DNA of 64,000 bases from Agapanthus africanus (Eukaryota > Streptophyta > Magnoliopsida > Asparagales > Amaryllidaceae), in the NCBI GenBank assembly GCA_030015575.1, contig CM057337.1, positions 291,734,044 to 291,798,043 on the forward strand, in the 5' to 3' direction. Positions 46,543-58,409 of this stretch are shown piece by piece (positions within the stretch are counted from its first letter, which is position 1; every line of letters starts with the position of its first letter). Below the pieces are notes generated by a model. That model worked only from the letters and a program-made list of their open reading frames with translations, was not told the DNA's origin and did no database searches. The translations under genes and the position numbers were made by a program.

Positions 46543-48417
46543 TATCCAAAGAATTCTTATGGATATCTATTCTACCACAAAGAGGAACAAAATGTGTTTG
46601 TTTCTCAGTATGCCACATTCTTAGAAAAAGAGTTTTTCACAGATAAAGATGATGGCAAGGTGGTGGATCTAGAAGAGGTTCTAGAAACAAAAACTACAAA
46701 TGAAGATTTGGTTGAACCGGCTGTTGCAATAGAAACTGAGGAACCTCGGCCACTCCGTAGGTCTGGTAGGACTTCTCGCCCACCAGAGTGGTACTACGGT
46801 TTCCTCATTGATGGTGATGGAGAAGATTGCATCGTGGATGATGATGATCCTACTAGTTTTCAGCAAGCTATCACGAGTGGTGACTCTGTGAAGTGGCTGG
46901 ATGCCATGAGATCCGAAATGGAGTCTATGTACACCAACAAAGTATGGACTTTGGACATTGTACCCCCTGGGGTAAAACCTGTGGGATGCAAATGGATCTT
47001 TAAAAGAAAGATTGGTGTAGATGGGCAGGTAGAGACCTATACGGCAAGACTTGTGGCGAAAGGTTTTCGTCAAAGACCAGGTTTGGACTATGATGAAACT
47101 TTTTCGCCCGTAGCCATGCTTAAATCCATTCGGATCCTACTTGCTATTGCTGCTCACTGCGACTATGAAATCTGGCAGATGGACGTTAAAACAGCATTTC
47201 TAAATGGAGATTTAGAAGAATGCGTTTATATGGATCAGCCAGAGGGCTTCATTGACAGTGGGAGCAGCGGGAAAGCATGTAGACTGCTTAAATCCATATA
47301 TGGGTTAAAGCAGGCATCTCGGAGTTGGAACATTTGTTTCGATGATGTTATCAAAGAGTTTGATTTCATCAAAAATCCAGATGAACCTTGTGTTTATAAG
47401 AAGGTTGTAGGAAGAGCTGTCACATTCCTCGTATTGTACGTGGATGACATTCTTCTAATAGGAAATGATATTCCTATGCTACAGTCGGTCAATTCATTCA
47501 TATCACTAAGATTCTCCATGAAGGACCTGGGTGATGCCACATACATCCTGGGCATAAGGATCTATAGGGATAGATCCAAAAAGTTATTGGGATTGTCCCA
47601 AACCAGGTACATTAACACCATCCTAAAAAGGTTTAGTATGGAAGACTCCAAGCGGGGTGCCTTACCCGCTTGCCATGGGGCCACTCTCTCCAAGGATTCT
47701 TGCCCAAAGACCGATGAAGAGAGTGCTAGCATGAGTGTTATACCCTATGCTTCGGCAGTAGGATCTATAATGTATGCGATGTTATGTACATGCTCAGATG
47801 TGGCTTATGCACTTAGTATTGTAAGCAGGTATCAATCCAACCCAGGGGAGAATCACTGGACAGCTGTGAAGAACATTCTTAAGTACTTACGAAGGACTAA
47901 AGAATTGTTCTTGGTGTAAGGTAATGGAGATCTCCAAATGGTGGCCTTTACCGATTCGAGCTTCCAGAGCGATAAGGACGACAACAAATCTATCTCTGGG
48001 TTTGTATTTACCCTCAATGGAGGGGCGGTGAGTTAGAAGAGTTCCAAACAAGATACCGTTGCAGACTCTACGATGGAAGCTGAGTACATTTCTGCAAATG
48101 ATGCCGCCAAGGAAGCCATCTGGATGAAGAAGTTCGTCTCGGAGCTAGGAGTAGTTCTAACCATTATTGATCCAATACCTTTGTATTGTGATAATAATGG
48201 GGCTATGGCGTTAGCCAAGGAGCCCAGATCCTATCAGCGGTCCAGACACATCCTGAGGCATTTTCATTTGATCCGGGAGATTGTAGATCGCCGCGAGATC
48301 GAGATTAGGAGAGTAGACATAAAGAATAACGCCGCGGATCCATTCACCAAGGCCCTCCGTCAGCCGCAGCATGAGCGACTTTTTGAGATGTTGGGTATGA
48401 GATACGCCAATAACTGA
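46543..48417 (+). pseudogene. Copia A reverse transcriptase and RNase H
   Basis: In frame with the upstream parts. RT: WLDAMRSEMESMYTNKVW, GCKWIFKRKIGVDGQVE, YDETFSPVAMLKSIRILLAI, QMDVKTAFLNGDLEE, CRLLKSIYGLKQASRSWN and the catalytic LYVDDILLIGND. RNase H: FTDSSFQSDKDD, STMEAEYISANDAAKEA and LYCDNNGAMALAKEP with the expected Asp, Glu and Asp. Stops: TAA at 47917 and TAG at 48034. The frame ends at 48417, 20 bases before the 3' LTR. Five stops and no frameshift over 1307 codons make this a recently inactivated copy. Confidence 0.94.
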
Positions 48418-48426
48418 CCTTAGTGC

Positions 48427-48436
48427 AAGTGGAAGA
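48427..48436 (+). other. Polypurine tract, copia A
   Basis: AAGTGGAAGA just before TGTTGG; the AAGTGGGAGATTGTTGG form is common in plant copia elements. Confidence 0.85.
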
Positions 48437-48437
48437 T

Positions 48438-50530
48438 TGTTGGATATATGTATGCCCTAAAGTCCATTATATGATAGAGGATGTATTTGTACATGTATAT
48501 ATATTCAGTATACATTCTTGCTCGACATAATAGTATGCTATCTGGTTCTTCTTTATCTGACATGTTGATTTGATCATGCTTTTATTCATTCGTACATGCT
48601 GATAAAGCCCTGAGGATATCGGCTTGACTACTGTGATTATGATGGAGATCATACTAGTGGGAAATCTGTAGTCTATAAGCATATCGTGGAATGTCCCGAG
48701 TCGTAGATATATCGAGACGGGGCATTGATATACCAGAGTAGACTAGCGTATATGATACTAGACCCATACGATGGGCGATGAATGTTCCCACATTCATCGA
48801 TGTTTGACATCAAGATCATATACGGGTGCTCAGTGGTGACTGGGTACACTGGACGGACTCACCGAGAACTCCTATATAGAATTATATCTATCGTCGGATA
48901 GCAGTTCTCAGGTGACACTGGTATAGGTTAGTCTGTAGACCCGAGATCGTCATAGAGACTTGTGTGTTCTCCCACTGTGCTTTGATTGCCACCCTACCAC
49001 GGCTCTACTGAGTTGTGCAAACAGGTGGCCGTTGGGTACAGTCCCGAGACACACGAAGGCAATGAGCGATAGGAGGTGTTTCGTCTCTCCCGGTAGTGGG
49101 AGTTGATGCTGTGCTGTGCCCGACTGGTTATATCAGTAAGTCCCTGGCCAGGGCTGCTGAGATTTGCTGATAAGTGTTATCCGTAGTTTCTCGATCTGTT
49201 ATAAACCATTCACCGGCACGACTTATTGAGTTATTGGGGTCGACGTGACCATCCCTAGGCTCGATATGCAGCATATCTGACGAAGAGACCGGAGAGTACG
49301 GTAGTGTTGCCAGTTGGCTCGATGGGAGTTGTAGCAGGTTCGCTTGCTTTCTTTTGATCGCTCGATACCCGGGTGGCCGTTACGTTTAGCCGACCGCTTG
49401 CGGCTTGGGGGTGCTTGATATGATCATTACCCACTGCCGGCGTATTGACGAGTCTTAGAGTCCCACAAAAGAGTTACCTAGTCCAGGCAAAACGTTGTGG
49501 TGCGCGTATGCGATATGCGCATGGACCCGATTAAAATGTGCGTATAGGATACCGTATATTGATCGGGCGGCTTGCTTTTGGTGGGGTCATATGTGATATG
49601 GCCGGATTGATAAATCAAGTGTTGATTTATCATTTAACCATTAGTTTTCTCACTTAAAACCTTTCTAGTATATGATGGATGTATGCATGCATGTTTGTTT
49701 TTTCTTTCTTTCTAGTTTCATGCACATATGGATGTGCATACATACATACATACATACATCATCTATCATGGTTGTTTACACATTGAAAATGACGGCAATA
49801 TAAGACTCACACCATGGATAAATATATGAATTATTATTTGATTTTGTGTTTAAAACAAAATGGAAAAGGAAAGGATAATTCCTGACTTGTTTCTACATTC
49901 TTCTTTAACCTAACCATCCTCACCTATCCTTAACCATGGATTAAACTTTCCTTCAATGTTTTAAACTCTAATTAAATAATAACTCAAACATTTAACCATG
50001 GTTTGAGATGAGAAGAAATAAAATATATATAGATATATCTTCATTTCTTTTCTAAAAAGTTAATCTTTTCTCTTCTTCAAAAGAAAAGCCATCATCTTCC
50101 TCCTCCTTCTTCCTTTGCTCTCTAGTTTCTTCTAGTGAGCAAAACACACATCAAGAAAGGTTTTTGAAATGAGAATTAGAACCACAACATCATTCTACAC
50201 AAGTTTAGCCCACTTGTTTAGAGTGTTATCTTCTTTTTTTCTCTTGGAAAGCGAAGTTGATAGCTTGGATTAGGAGCTTCGGGTGGATCGTCGTGGACAC
50301 TAGAAGACTTCAAGAGAACCTTCCTCCAACTCTCAAGTGACCAAGGAGTCCAGCATAGGGAGCTACAAAGGTTGTACTCTTAAAACCCTAGCCTTTGTCG
50401 CTTGTAATATCATGAAACCCTAATTTTCTAGGATAAGATCCTTTGTATGCTTGCTTAGCACCATAAAAACTTGAACTTTGTGACATGTGATGCTTCCAAA
50501 CTCTACATAGGATGCTAGGTAAACCTAACA
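48438..50530 (+). repeat. Copia A 3' LTR
   Basis: 2093 bp, TGTTGGATATATG to AAACCTAACA, followed by TSD CCTCA. Shows the undisturbed site (AAAGGTTGTACTC) where element B entered the other LTR. Confidence 0.96.
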
Positions 50531-50535
50531 CCTCA

Positions 50536-51044
50536 CAGTCCGGTGTTAGTTTTAAGACATCTCGGTCGAGGTTAAGGACATCATAGTCCATGGGTTTAAG
50601 GACCTCACAGTCCGATGTTAGTTTTAAAACATCACGGTCAACAGCTAAGGACATCAAAGTCCATGAGTTTAAGGACCCCACAGTCCGTTATTAGTTTTAA
50701 GACATCACAGTCAAGTTTAAGGACGTCATGGTCCATGAGTTTAAGGACCCCACAGTCCATAGTAATGTGTTGTTGTCGGGACCCGTCACCTCTCTGACGA
50801 CGTTGAGGGATTACAACGACGGATATCAAAGGAGTAAAGAGATGTACCCTCGAACCGGGTGTAAATTGATTGGAAGAGCAGTTGTGCTCAGTTCAATTTA
50901 TATTGAGGAGTTATGGCCAGAATTGGGCTAAGTCTAGTTAAAAAAATTTAACATTTTCATTTATGTTTTACCTGTTAGGCCTTTGTTTGGGCTCTGCTCT
51001 TTTATAATGCATAGCATTTATTAGGAACAAAGTGGTGTTCTAAC
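50536..51044 (-). repeat. Tat 5' LTR, middle piece, with 72-bp repeats
   Basis: Starts with about three 72-bp-type units, then a stretch (GGGACCCGTCACC...GAGATGTACCCTCGAACC) matching 2190-2280 in the Tat 3' region. A minus-strand AATAAA near 51020 could serve as poly(A) signal. Ends at CTAAC (51040-51044), the target of solo LTR 2. Confidence 0.55.
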
Positions 51045-53130
51045 TGTTAGTGTATATGCCCTAGAGGCCATTACTGTATCATACTAGTTTGTATATTACT
51101 TAATGGAAGCTTGGGATATTCACCTTGTATAAACAATCTTGCTCAATATAGTAGTATGCTACTTGTTTTGTTTCTACTTCAATGTGTACATGTGTTTATT
51201 TTGCGATATCACCTATACACATTAGTGGAGCCCTTAGGATCTTTGCTTGATTACCAGCGTTGTGATGGCAGTCACACTAGTGGGGGCTGGGTAATCTATA
51301 AGCACATCCTTATACAGGTCCCTAGTCGCAGGACTATCGAAACAGGGCATCGATACTCCGGAGTAGACTAGCGTATGCGCTTCTCATCCCAGTGTGGGAG
51401 ATGGTCTGTCCCACAGCCATCAGTACGTCGTACTGGAGATAGTATACGGGTGCTCGTTGGGTTACGAGTACACTGGACAGGACTCGTCGGGAACTGACAG
51501 GTTGGTACTATACCTATCGTCAGTTATCAGTTCCCAGGTGACATGAGTACAGCTTAGTCCGCTGACTTGACACTGGCACTTTGCCTCGAGTGTGTTCCCA
51601 CTGTACTTTGACTACTACCCTACCACGGCTCAAAGGAGTCGTGCAAACAGATGGTAGTTGGGTGCAGTCCCGAAGCACTTGGAGGCAGTGCCGGTTAGAC
51701 AGGATTCGTCTCTCCCGGTATTGGGGGTTGACATCGCGCTGTGTCTAGGAGAGCCATTACACGAGTAGTCCCTGGCCAGGGCAAGAGAGATATACTGGTA
51801 GGCTTCCAGTGTTATCTCAGGGTGTTTTGGGCTTCACTCCGACACGACTTGTACCGCTATTGGGGGACTGACGTTTACCGCCCCCTAGGCCCGACATGCG
51901 ATGTATCAGATGAACAGACCGGACTGTACGGAGAATGTCACATTCAGACTCAGTAGGAGTTCAGATGGGGTTCACCTCGTCAGCCTTCTTGTCGGCATCT
52001 ACCTGGGGACCGTTACGCACAGCTAGTGCCGCTTGCGGTCTGTGGTTAAACCCACTGCCAACGTAGTGTCGAGTCTTTAGAGTCCCACACAGAGGGTATT
52101 CGCCTCTGGGCAAAACAGGGTAGAGGTCGCATGGTTTTGCGACAGGGTTCGTTCTCATCCGCGCACTTGTGCACGTTTGGAGTCCGGACGGATATTACTG
52201 GCTGGCTCTGGTTTGAGTCAGATACTGGTATCTGTTTTGGGGTTGCTTTTATCTCTCAGTATTCTTGTTCCTCGGAACGAGAATGCAGGTGTGTATGCAC
52301 AGTTGTTTGAGGCGGAGGAAGAGGTTTTTCATTAAGGTTTCGGAACTGGTGCGTATGCACAGATGACAGTCGTCTTTTTCCAAACCCTAATGGATTTATG
52401 AAATATCAATTAATAATAGTAATTAAATGAAATTGTGTCATGGTTGATTTTGTTGACTTGTTGACCATGGTTGACTTGTTGACCATGGTTGAATGTTTGA
52501 CCATCATCATTGCTTTGCAAGGATACTCCTTGATTCTAGCTTACATTCATTTAATGAAGTGATGATAATGGTCATTCCAAATACAACCATCAACTATTTC
52601 ATTTGAATTATTATTATTAATTAGATAATTCTTTTTCTTTTGTTATGGTTGCAAAAGGAAAAAGATAGCTCATTCTATCATATTCATTCTCTCTCCTCAC
52701 TTCATCTTCTTCTTCCTCAAGCTCAAGGAGAATCCTTCTCATGTGTTGAGAATCCCTCTCCTTGAAAAGAAAACACCCCTTAGACACTCTCTACTCACTC
52801 TAGGATCAAAGGTTTAGCAAGCCGAAGATTCTAGTTCTCTCAAAGTTCGAGAAAGAGCCCGAAGGTTGAACCCTCAGGTGGATCCATCTTTGACGGAAGA
52901 AGGCAACGAGGAAAGCACCATCAACCTCTACAAAAGTTTGAAGAAGAAGGAGTTCAAGTTTAGGTATAACCATCTTTCCGAGTAGCTAACTCTCTTTAGC
53001 TTGTTTGCTAGTTTTAGTTTAGGAAAAGATCCCGACTTTGTTAGTCCATGTTGCCCCATGCGCTAAAAATTTGATTTTGATACCGTTTCCGCCTCCCCGT
53101 AAGAACCGGGGGTCGCAACGTGGACTTACA
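51045..53130 (+). mobile_element. Solo copia LTR 2 (copia C family)
   Basis: TGTTAGTGTATATGCCC to GTGGACTTACA, 2086 bp, TSD CTAAC on both sides (51040, 53131). Donor-like TTTAG|GTATAACC at 52964, 167 bases before the end. Contains a triplicated GTTGACCATGG-type run at about 52445-52500. No interior and no gene. Confidence 0.93.
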
Positions 53131-53135
53131 CTAAC

Positions 53136-54465
53136 AGTGCGCCACATGGCACATCAGGCGCTTTGCGCCAATTAAAGAGCGCATTGCGCTAGCGCACATA
53201 AGAGTGACACGTGTCGCTTAGCGCCGAGCGCAAGTCTGTTAGCGCACTGCGCTTTATAACTGCGCTGCGCCAGTTTATGGATGCGCCAGTGAGTAACACG
53301 TGGCGCGCTCTGGTGCTGTGCGCCAGTCCAAGAGCGCAGTGCGCTATTTTTAGAAGCGCAAAGCGCAAACTGTTCTGCGGTTGACACGTGGCGCGTTCTG
53401 GCGCTATGCGCCAGTCCAATAAGTGCAAAGGCGCAATTCAAGAGTGCAAGGCACTGTCCAGTAGCGCAGAGCGCATTTTGATCAAATTAAGATCAAAGAA
53501 CAAGTTTTTTTGATCTTCAAAGGAGGCCTTGCCTCAAGATCCAAGAACCAAAGTTCTTGCTCCTAACAAAGGCTCTGCCTTTATAGATCAAAAGGTCTGC
53601 GAATGAAGTAAATTACTTCTTTTAATCTTCTTATAATTAGATCTTTTTGATCTTTTCATTCTTATTGAAGATCTTGATCTTGTTCTTAGATCTCTGATCT
53701 TTTTAGATGATGGTTCTTCTTTTTTAATGAGATTATTTCATCTCTGTTCTTTCAAGAATATAATTCTTTACCTTTAAAGATGAAAAAAATGATCTTCATT
53801 CTTCAAAGGCTTTCTTTCCTTTCTCTTTGAGTTTTTTCTCAAAGTTTGCAGAGTGTTCTCTCTCTCTGAGACTTGAAGTCTTGGGGCCTTTATATAGGGC
53901 CAATTGATTTGTTAAGTTAGTTGAAGAGATCTTTATCTGATTGATTTGGGGATATTTCCCCACCGTTGGATCTTTGATCCTAGGGCTTCTGTTTTACAGA
54001 AGATAATCTTCTTATTTTAATAAGGTTGGAATGATGTTTCTAGAACATAATTTTAATTCTAATTAATTAATAATTTATTATTTAAATTCCAGTGCTGGTG
54101 CAATTGGCGCTAGAGCACCTGCGTTTGACTCGTGGCGAGCAGCGCAGAGCATAGCGCAACTGCACTAGCGCGCCTATGTTTGACATGTGGCGCGCAGCGG
54201 AACTGCGCTAGCGCACCACTGTTTGACACGTGGCGCGCAGCGCAGAGCGTAAGGGATCTGAAGCGTTACTTCATTTTAAAATTTGAATTTTGAGACAGAG
54301 CTTTGCTCTGATTGGGGGTACGCTGCCTAGGGTGCAGCGCTCCTGGCGCTGGCATGTCTTATTTTGACACGTGGCGCACAGCGCGCAGCGCAAGGGATCT
54401 GAAGCGTTGCTTCAGTTTTTGAATTTTGAAATTCAAACAGAGCTTTTCTCCGATTAGGGGAAACA
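53136..54465 (-). repeat. Tat 5' LTR, outer piece (U3 side) with G-box arrays
   Basis: Two blocks (53136-53470 and 54090-54420) are dense in GCGCCA/AGCGCA and in ACACGTGGCGCGC motifs spaced about 45-95 bases. Between them is an AT-richer stretch with a minus-strand TATA box. It ends GGGGAAACA at 54465, so the minus strand starts TGTTTCCCC. This assignment to the Tat LTR is inferred from continuity after removing copia A and solo LTR 2; the matching left LTR is off the window. Confidence 0.5.
53887..53897 (-). promoter_or_regulatory. Minus-strand TATA box of the Tat LTR
   Basis: Minus-strand CTATATAAAGG, upstream of GAGAGAGAGAACACTC and a purine-rich leader. G-box/ABRE-like ACACGTGGC copies lie 200-500 bases upstream (54120-54370). 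Orientation agrees with the Tat coding strand. Confidence 0.55.
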
Positions 54466-56352
54466 TGTTTTGTTTCTACCTCAATATGTGCATCTGTTTC
54501 TTTTAGCATATAGCTTAAATATATTGGTAGAGCCCTTAGGATCTTTGCTTGATTACCAGCGTTGTGATGGCAGTCACACTAGTGGGGGCTGGGTAGTCTA
54601 TAAGCACATCCTATACAGGTCCCTAGTTGTAAGATTATCGAGACTGGGGATCGATACTCCAGAGTAGACTAGTGTATACGCTTCTCATCCCAGCAGGGGA
54701 GATGGTCTGTCCCACAGCCATTAGTACGTCGTATTAGAGATAGTATGCAGGTACTCATTAGGTTATGAGTACACTGGACAGGACTCATCGGGAACTGTAG
54801 GTGGGTATTATACCTATTGTCGGGTAGCAGTTCCCAGGTGACATGAGTATAGCTTAGTCCGTCGACTTGACACTGCTACTTCGCCTCGAGTGTGTTCCCA
54901 CTGTACTTTGATTAGTACCCTACGATGGATCAAAGGAGTCATGCAAACAGGTAGTTGTTGGGTGCAGTCCCGAAGCACTTGGAGGTAGTGGCGGTTAGAT
55001 AGGATTCGTCTCCCCCGGTATTAGGGGTTGATATTGCGCTGCTTTTAGAGAGCCATTACTCAAAGTCCCTGGCCAGGGCAAGCGAGATTTATTGGCAGTT
55101 ATTCCAGTAGTTTCTCAGGGTGTTTTGGGCTACACTCCGGCACGACTTATTGCGCAATTAGGGGTCTGACGATTACCGGCACCCTAGGCCCGATATGCGA
55201 TACTCTTAGACGAACAGACCGGACTGTACGGAGATTGTCACATACAGGCTCAGTAGGAGTTCGGATGAGTTTGCTCATCGGCCTTCTTCTCGACAGATAC
55301 CTGGGTAGCCGTTACGTGTAGCTAGTACTGCTTGCAGCTTGTGGTTAAACCCACTACCAACGTACTGTCGAATCTTTAGAGTCCCACATAGAGAGTTTTC
55401 CTGAATCGGGCAAAAGATGTAGAGGCCGTATGGTTTTACGGCAGGGCTACGATCACGTATGTGCACTTGTGCGCGTATGATGACCGGGCGGATAATACTA
55501 GTGGGCTTTGGTTTAAGCCAGATCCTATTATTATATTGATGGATTTGTTTCGTCTCTTTGTATTCGTATTCATCGGAATGCGGATGCGGCTATGTATATA
55601 GGAATGAGGGGAATTCTCTTAATTAGCTCGGGAAAGATTCTAGAAGTGGAAACCTAATTAGGGTTCAATTCTTTATTAGATTAAACAAATTGGGTGGAGA
55701 AATGAGGTGGAGTTTTATATTGAACCTAGCGTGGAAACTTGGTAACTCATGCTCATGACTCATCACTAGATATTATAGGAAGCTCATGAGATATTTTTGT
55801 GAGATATTATATCTCCTCAATTATCATATGTGCTTCATTATTCTATCAAGGGCAGCCAAGCTCTTTTTCAATGTTCTCAACTCCACTCTCTTTTCTTCAA
55901 GTCTTCTATTTCTTCCTCATAGCCCTAAACATCTCATGAGTTGAAAAACCTAGGGTTCCAAGAGACAACCTAATTCATCTTCACTCTCTACATCATCTAG
56001 TCCTTCTAGTTTAGCAAGCTAGTTGCCCTAGTTACCTTGAATTTGAGGTTGGAGCTCGGACTATAGACTCTCGGGTGGATCGCCTTTAACTCGAGGAAGC
56101 CGACGAGGAAGCTTTGATCCGTTACAATCCTCGGAGCCTACGATGACGAGGAGGACAGCGACAAAAAGAACTGAAGTACGTGGTTTCGTGAGGTATAACT
56201 TTCATCCAAGTAGTTAAACCTCACACATTATTTTGTTAGTTAGGGTTTAGCATTGATCCTAGAGTTCAAGTCCGTTTTGCGAGCTTTGAAAAATCGTTTT
56301 TTGAAAATTCCATCTCCCCGCGGACACGCGGGGTGCGCGACATGGACTTACA
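54466..56352 (+). repeat. Copia C 5' LTR, 5'-truncated
   Basis: Begins TGTTTTGTTTCTACCTC, which matches solo LTR 2 from about its base 114, and ends GGACTTACA. Carries the CTCTCGGGTGGATCGCC box and donor-like GAG|GTATAACTT at 56193, 160 bases before the end. Confidence 0.9.
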
Positions 56353-56353
56353 G

Positions 56354-56366
56354 TGGTATCAGAGCC
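56354..56366 (+). other. Primer-binding site, copia C
   Basis: TGGTATCAGAGCC one base after the LTR end. Confidence 0.92.
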
Positions 56367-57707
56367 TACTAAACCATAGCTAACAGTTTAGACGAAGTGT
56401 AAAACTAGGAAACCGAAATAACTCCAAAAACCGAAACCTAAACACCAAATTTATGTCAAATTTTTCCAAGCCTTTTAATTTTTTTTAAACATTTGCAGAG
56501 TGCTCTACTTGTTGTGATATGAACACACACAAAAATGAAGCAATTCCACTTGGATGTGACCGTCCAAACCGTTATTTTTCCCTGCCTCACCATTTTTATT
56601 TTCGTGGAATTTTTTGAATTTTGGTTTTTGTTCTAGTTTCTTGGATCTAAGGTCTCAGGTGTTGTTTGTTTTGGCCGTGTATGGATATACCGTTATCTTT
56701 TTACTATGGCAATACGGAGTGTTTCGAAGTCGCAGTTTTAACGTCATTTAAAGTTTGAAGTTGTAATATGTGTTTGGAAACGTCGACTAATTACTATACG
56801 TCGATTAGTTGGAGTTGTACATATCTGTGTTGCTGTTCTTGTGGTTTTTGTATATGAACTTATTGGATCATCGTGGTTGAATAGCCGGGGATGTGAGATT
56901 GGGGTTTTTCTTTTCTTTCAATCGATGTAAATTGTAAAGTGACGTAATAATATTTTGCGGGGCACATCCGGGTTGAGCTTGTAGCCACCGTTGTATTATT
57001 TTCTTTTACTGTTTTCTGCTCCTAGGATAGACCCAAGGTGGGGTGCACAAACTACTGGGTACTTTGAAGTACCGAGTGGCCTACTCACTTGGATAAGGGA
57101 GGTTGCTTCACTTCGGGTATTTGGAGGGTAGATTGCCGCACCCGTAGGGGTCTGGGGTGGGGTTTGGCTATTCATCACGACCGTGAAATCCGTCTTTCGT
57201 TACAGGCTTAAACGAAACGTGGAATTCCTAGTATATCTAATATGTTCTTCTTTGATCTGGAATGCCTATTATTCCATGAGACGAAAGGTTATAATATATA
57301 TATATATATATATATTATATTAGACGTTGCTTATGTTTTGCATCCGTGCTAGTCCAGCCCCTAGCTCTGGCGTTAGTTAAGTAACCTAACGGTGTAAGAC
57401 GGGGCCTAGTGGCGAATGCGGATGGCATAAGCGTAAGTCATATTTTCGTTTCTTTCTATGATGATAGGCGTAAATGATGGGACTGCATTATTAATGCAAA
57501 GTAAATAAACCAAAGCTGAATCGTTGGAATAAATTTTAAAACCACTCGGTTATTTTAAAATAGGAGACTTTTAAATGTGGAGCTTAAACCACTCCTTTTA
57601 AAGGTTATCAGGTTTCTTCGATTATATCAAGTTCACTACGTTCACGGTTTCACCAAAAAAATTCGTAGCCCTCTGTCATTTCATATGAATATTCAGTAGT
57701 ATTCAAG

Positions 57708-57737
57708 CTATGTCTGTTGACCTTCGCCAAGGCATAG
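57708..57737 (+). other. Leader hairpin 1, copia C
   Basis: CTATG/CATAG outer stem, inner CCTT-CGCC-AAGG. Confidence 0.6.
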
Positions 57738-57802
57738 TGTTTGGTAGCTACTGGATATTCATATGTAGCATAGGTAGATGCGTTGGTTTGGGACAGTCGT
57801 AT

Positions 57803-57828
57803 TACTTTGTTGGCCTTCGTCAAGGGTA
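57803..57828 (+). other. Leader hairpin 2, copia C
   Basis: Short outer stem TAC/GTA, bulge TTTGTTGG, inner CCTT-CGTC-AAGG. Confidence 0.5.
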
Positions 57829-57883
57829 TATATGGGTGCATTCAAATTAACCTGGACAATGATGGGTAGAACTTGACATGTGA

Positions 57884-57917
57884 CTTATGATTTGTTGGCC
57901 TTCGTCAAGGTCATAAG
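57884..57917 (+). other. Leader hairpin 3, copia C
   Basis: Outer CTTATGA/TCATAAG, bulge TTTGTTGG, inner CCTT-CGTC-AAGG. Confidence 0.65.
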
Positions 57918-58409
57918 AGCATGGGGCAAAAATCCACATCGAGAGTTTCTAAGGAAACTGAAACTTGCTAGTGCTGCATACCATTTGGAGTGTGATAATG
58001 TTGGTAGGATTCCTTCAGGATTATCACACAATGATATTTGAATCCCGATCCTACTGTGAGTATATGCTACTCCTCCGGAGATTTTTCACTTAACGATCAA
58101 TGCTAAAAACCAAGTAGGTGTCTTGAACAGTGTTAGCGGGGCTATTCCTTCAGGGAAAAGAGGTAATTTAATTAAGGAACTTCGCAAAAGCGTCGTAAAA
58201 CCTCCTTCGAAGTACCGACACTAGCCTGACTGAACGGTTAAGCAAGTATTGTACGGTGAGATTAATCCCGACTAATTCTTCTTTTATGGTTTGAGGAGGG
58301 ATTCGAGAAACAGTGGGAGCCATCCTGTTTAGATAAATTAAAAACCAATCTAAACTTGCAAGAACATCATGCTGAGTGTTTTCTTCTCTCTCTCCTAATT
58401 GCAGTGACC

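Larger units (their letters stand above)
29178..50530 (+). mobile_element. Copia A: Ty1/copia retrotransposon, split by element B
   Basis: 5' LTR (29178-31130 plus 41844-41996), primer site, ~2.5-kb leader, gag-pol (44497-48417), polypurine tract and 3' LTR (48438-50530). TSD CCTCA at 29173 and 50531. Integrase precedes reverse transcriptase, which defines Ty1/copia; the motifs suggest the Tork side of the superfamily, but the lineage is not settled. By eye the LTRs differ at about 1-2% plus a microsatellite length change. It sits in 72-bp repeats of the Tat LTR. Confidence 0.96.
1..54465 (-). mobile_element. Ty3/gypsy Tat-type LTR retrotransposon, minus strand, multiply interrupted, left end outside the window
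   Basis: Seen: on the minus strand the order is 5' LTR (three pieces ending at 54465), primer-binding site (28606-28623), gag, protease, reverse transcriptase, RNase H, a second RNase H and integrase ending at 5341. A tandem-repeat-rich 3' region follows, with an opposite-strand open frame at 29-1230. Known: a second, archaeal-type RNase H and repeat-rich 3' untranslated regions are typical of the plant Tat lineage (Retand, Ogre, Grande and relatives). Four later elements interrupt it at 7296-9190, 12133-24050, 29178-50530 and 51045-53130, each flanked by a perfect 5-bp duplication. Removing 12133-24050 or 7296-9190 with one duplication copy makes the coding frame continuous across the junction. 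The 3' LTR is not visible and must lie left of base 1. Stops and frameshifts make the copy non-functional. Confidence 0.88.
56367..58404 (+). other. Copia C leader (possible intron)
   Basis: No gene seen. Shares blocks with copia A and D leaders: GGGGCACATCCGGGTTGAG, GTTAGTTAAGTAACC, GGCGAATGCGGATGGCATA, GATGGGTAGAACTTGAC. A (TA)n run lies at about 57293-57318. Hairpins at 57708-57737, 57803-57828 and 57884-57917. Ends CTTCTCTCTCTCCTAATTGCAG, a good 3' splice-site match. Confidence 0.65.

Noticed and set aside
46681..47073. Minus-strand ORF opposite copia A reverse transcriptase
   Set aside because: Shadow of the well-supported plus-strand frame.
53136..54420. GC-rich blocks as a host-gene CpG island or CRISPR-like array
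   Set aside because: Spacing and repeat units are irregular, no gene follows, and the block is continuous with retrotransposon sequence once insertions are removed.
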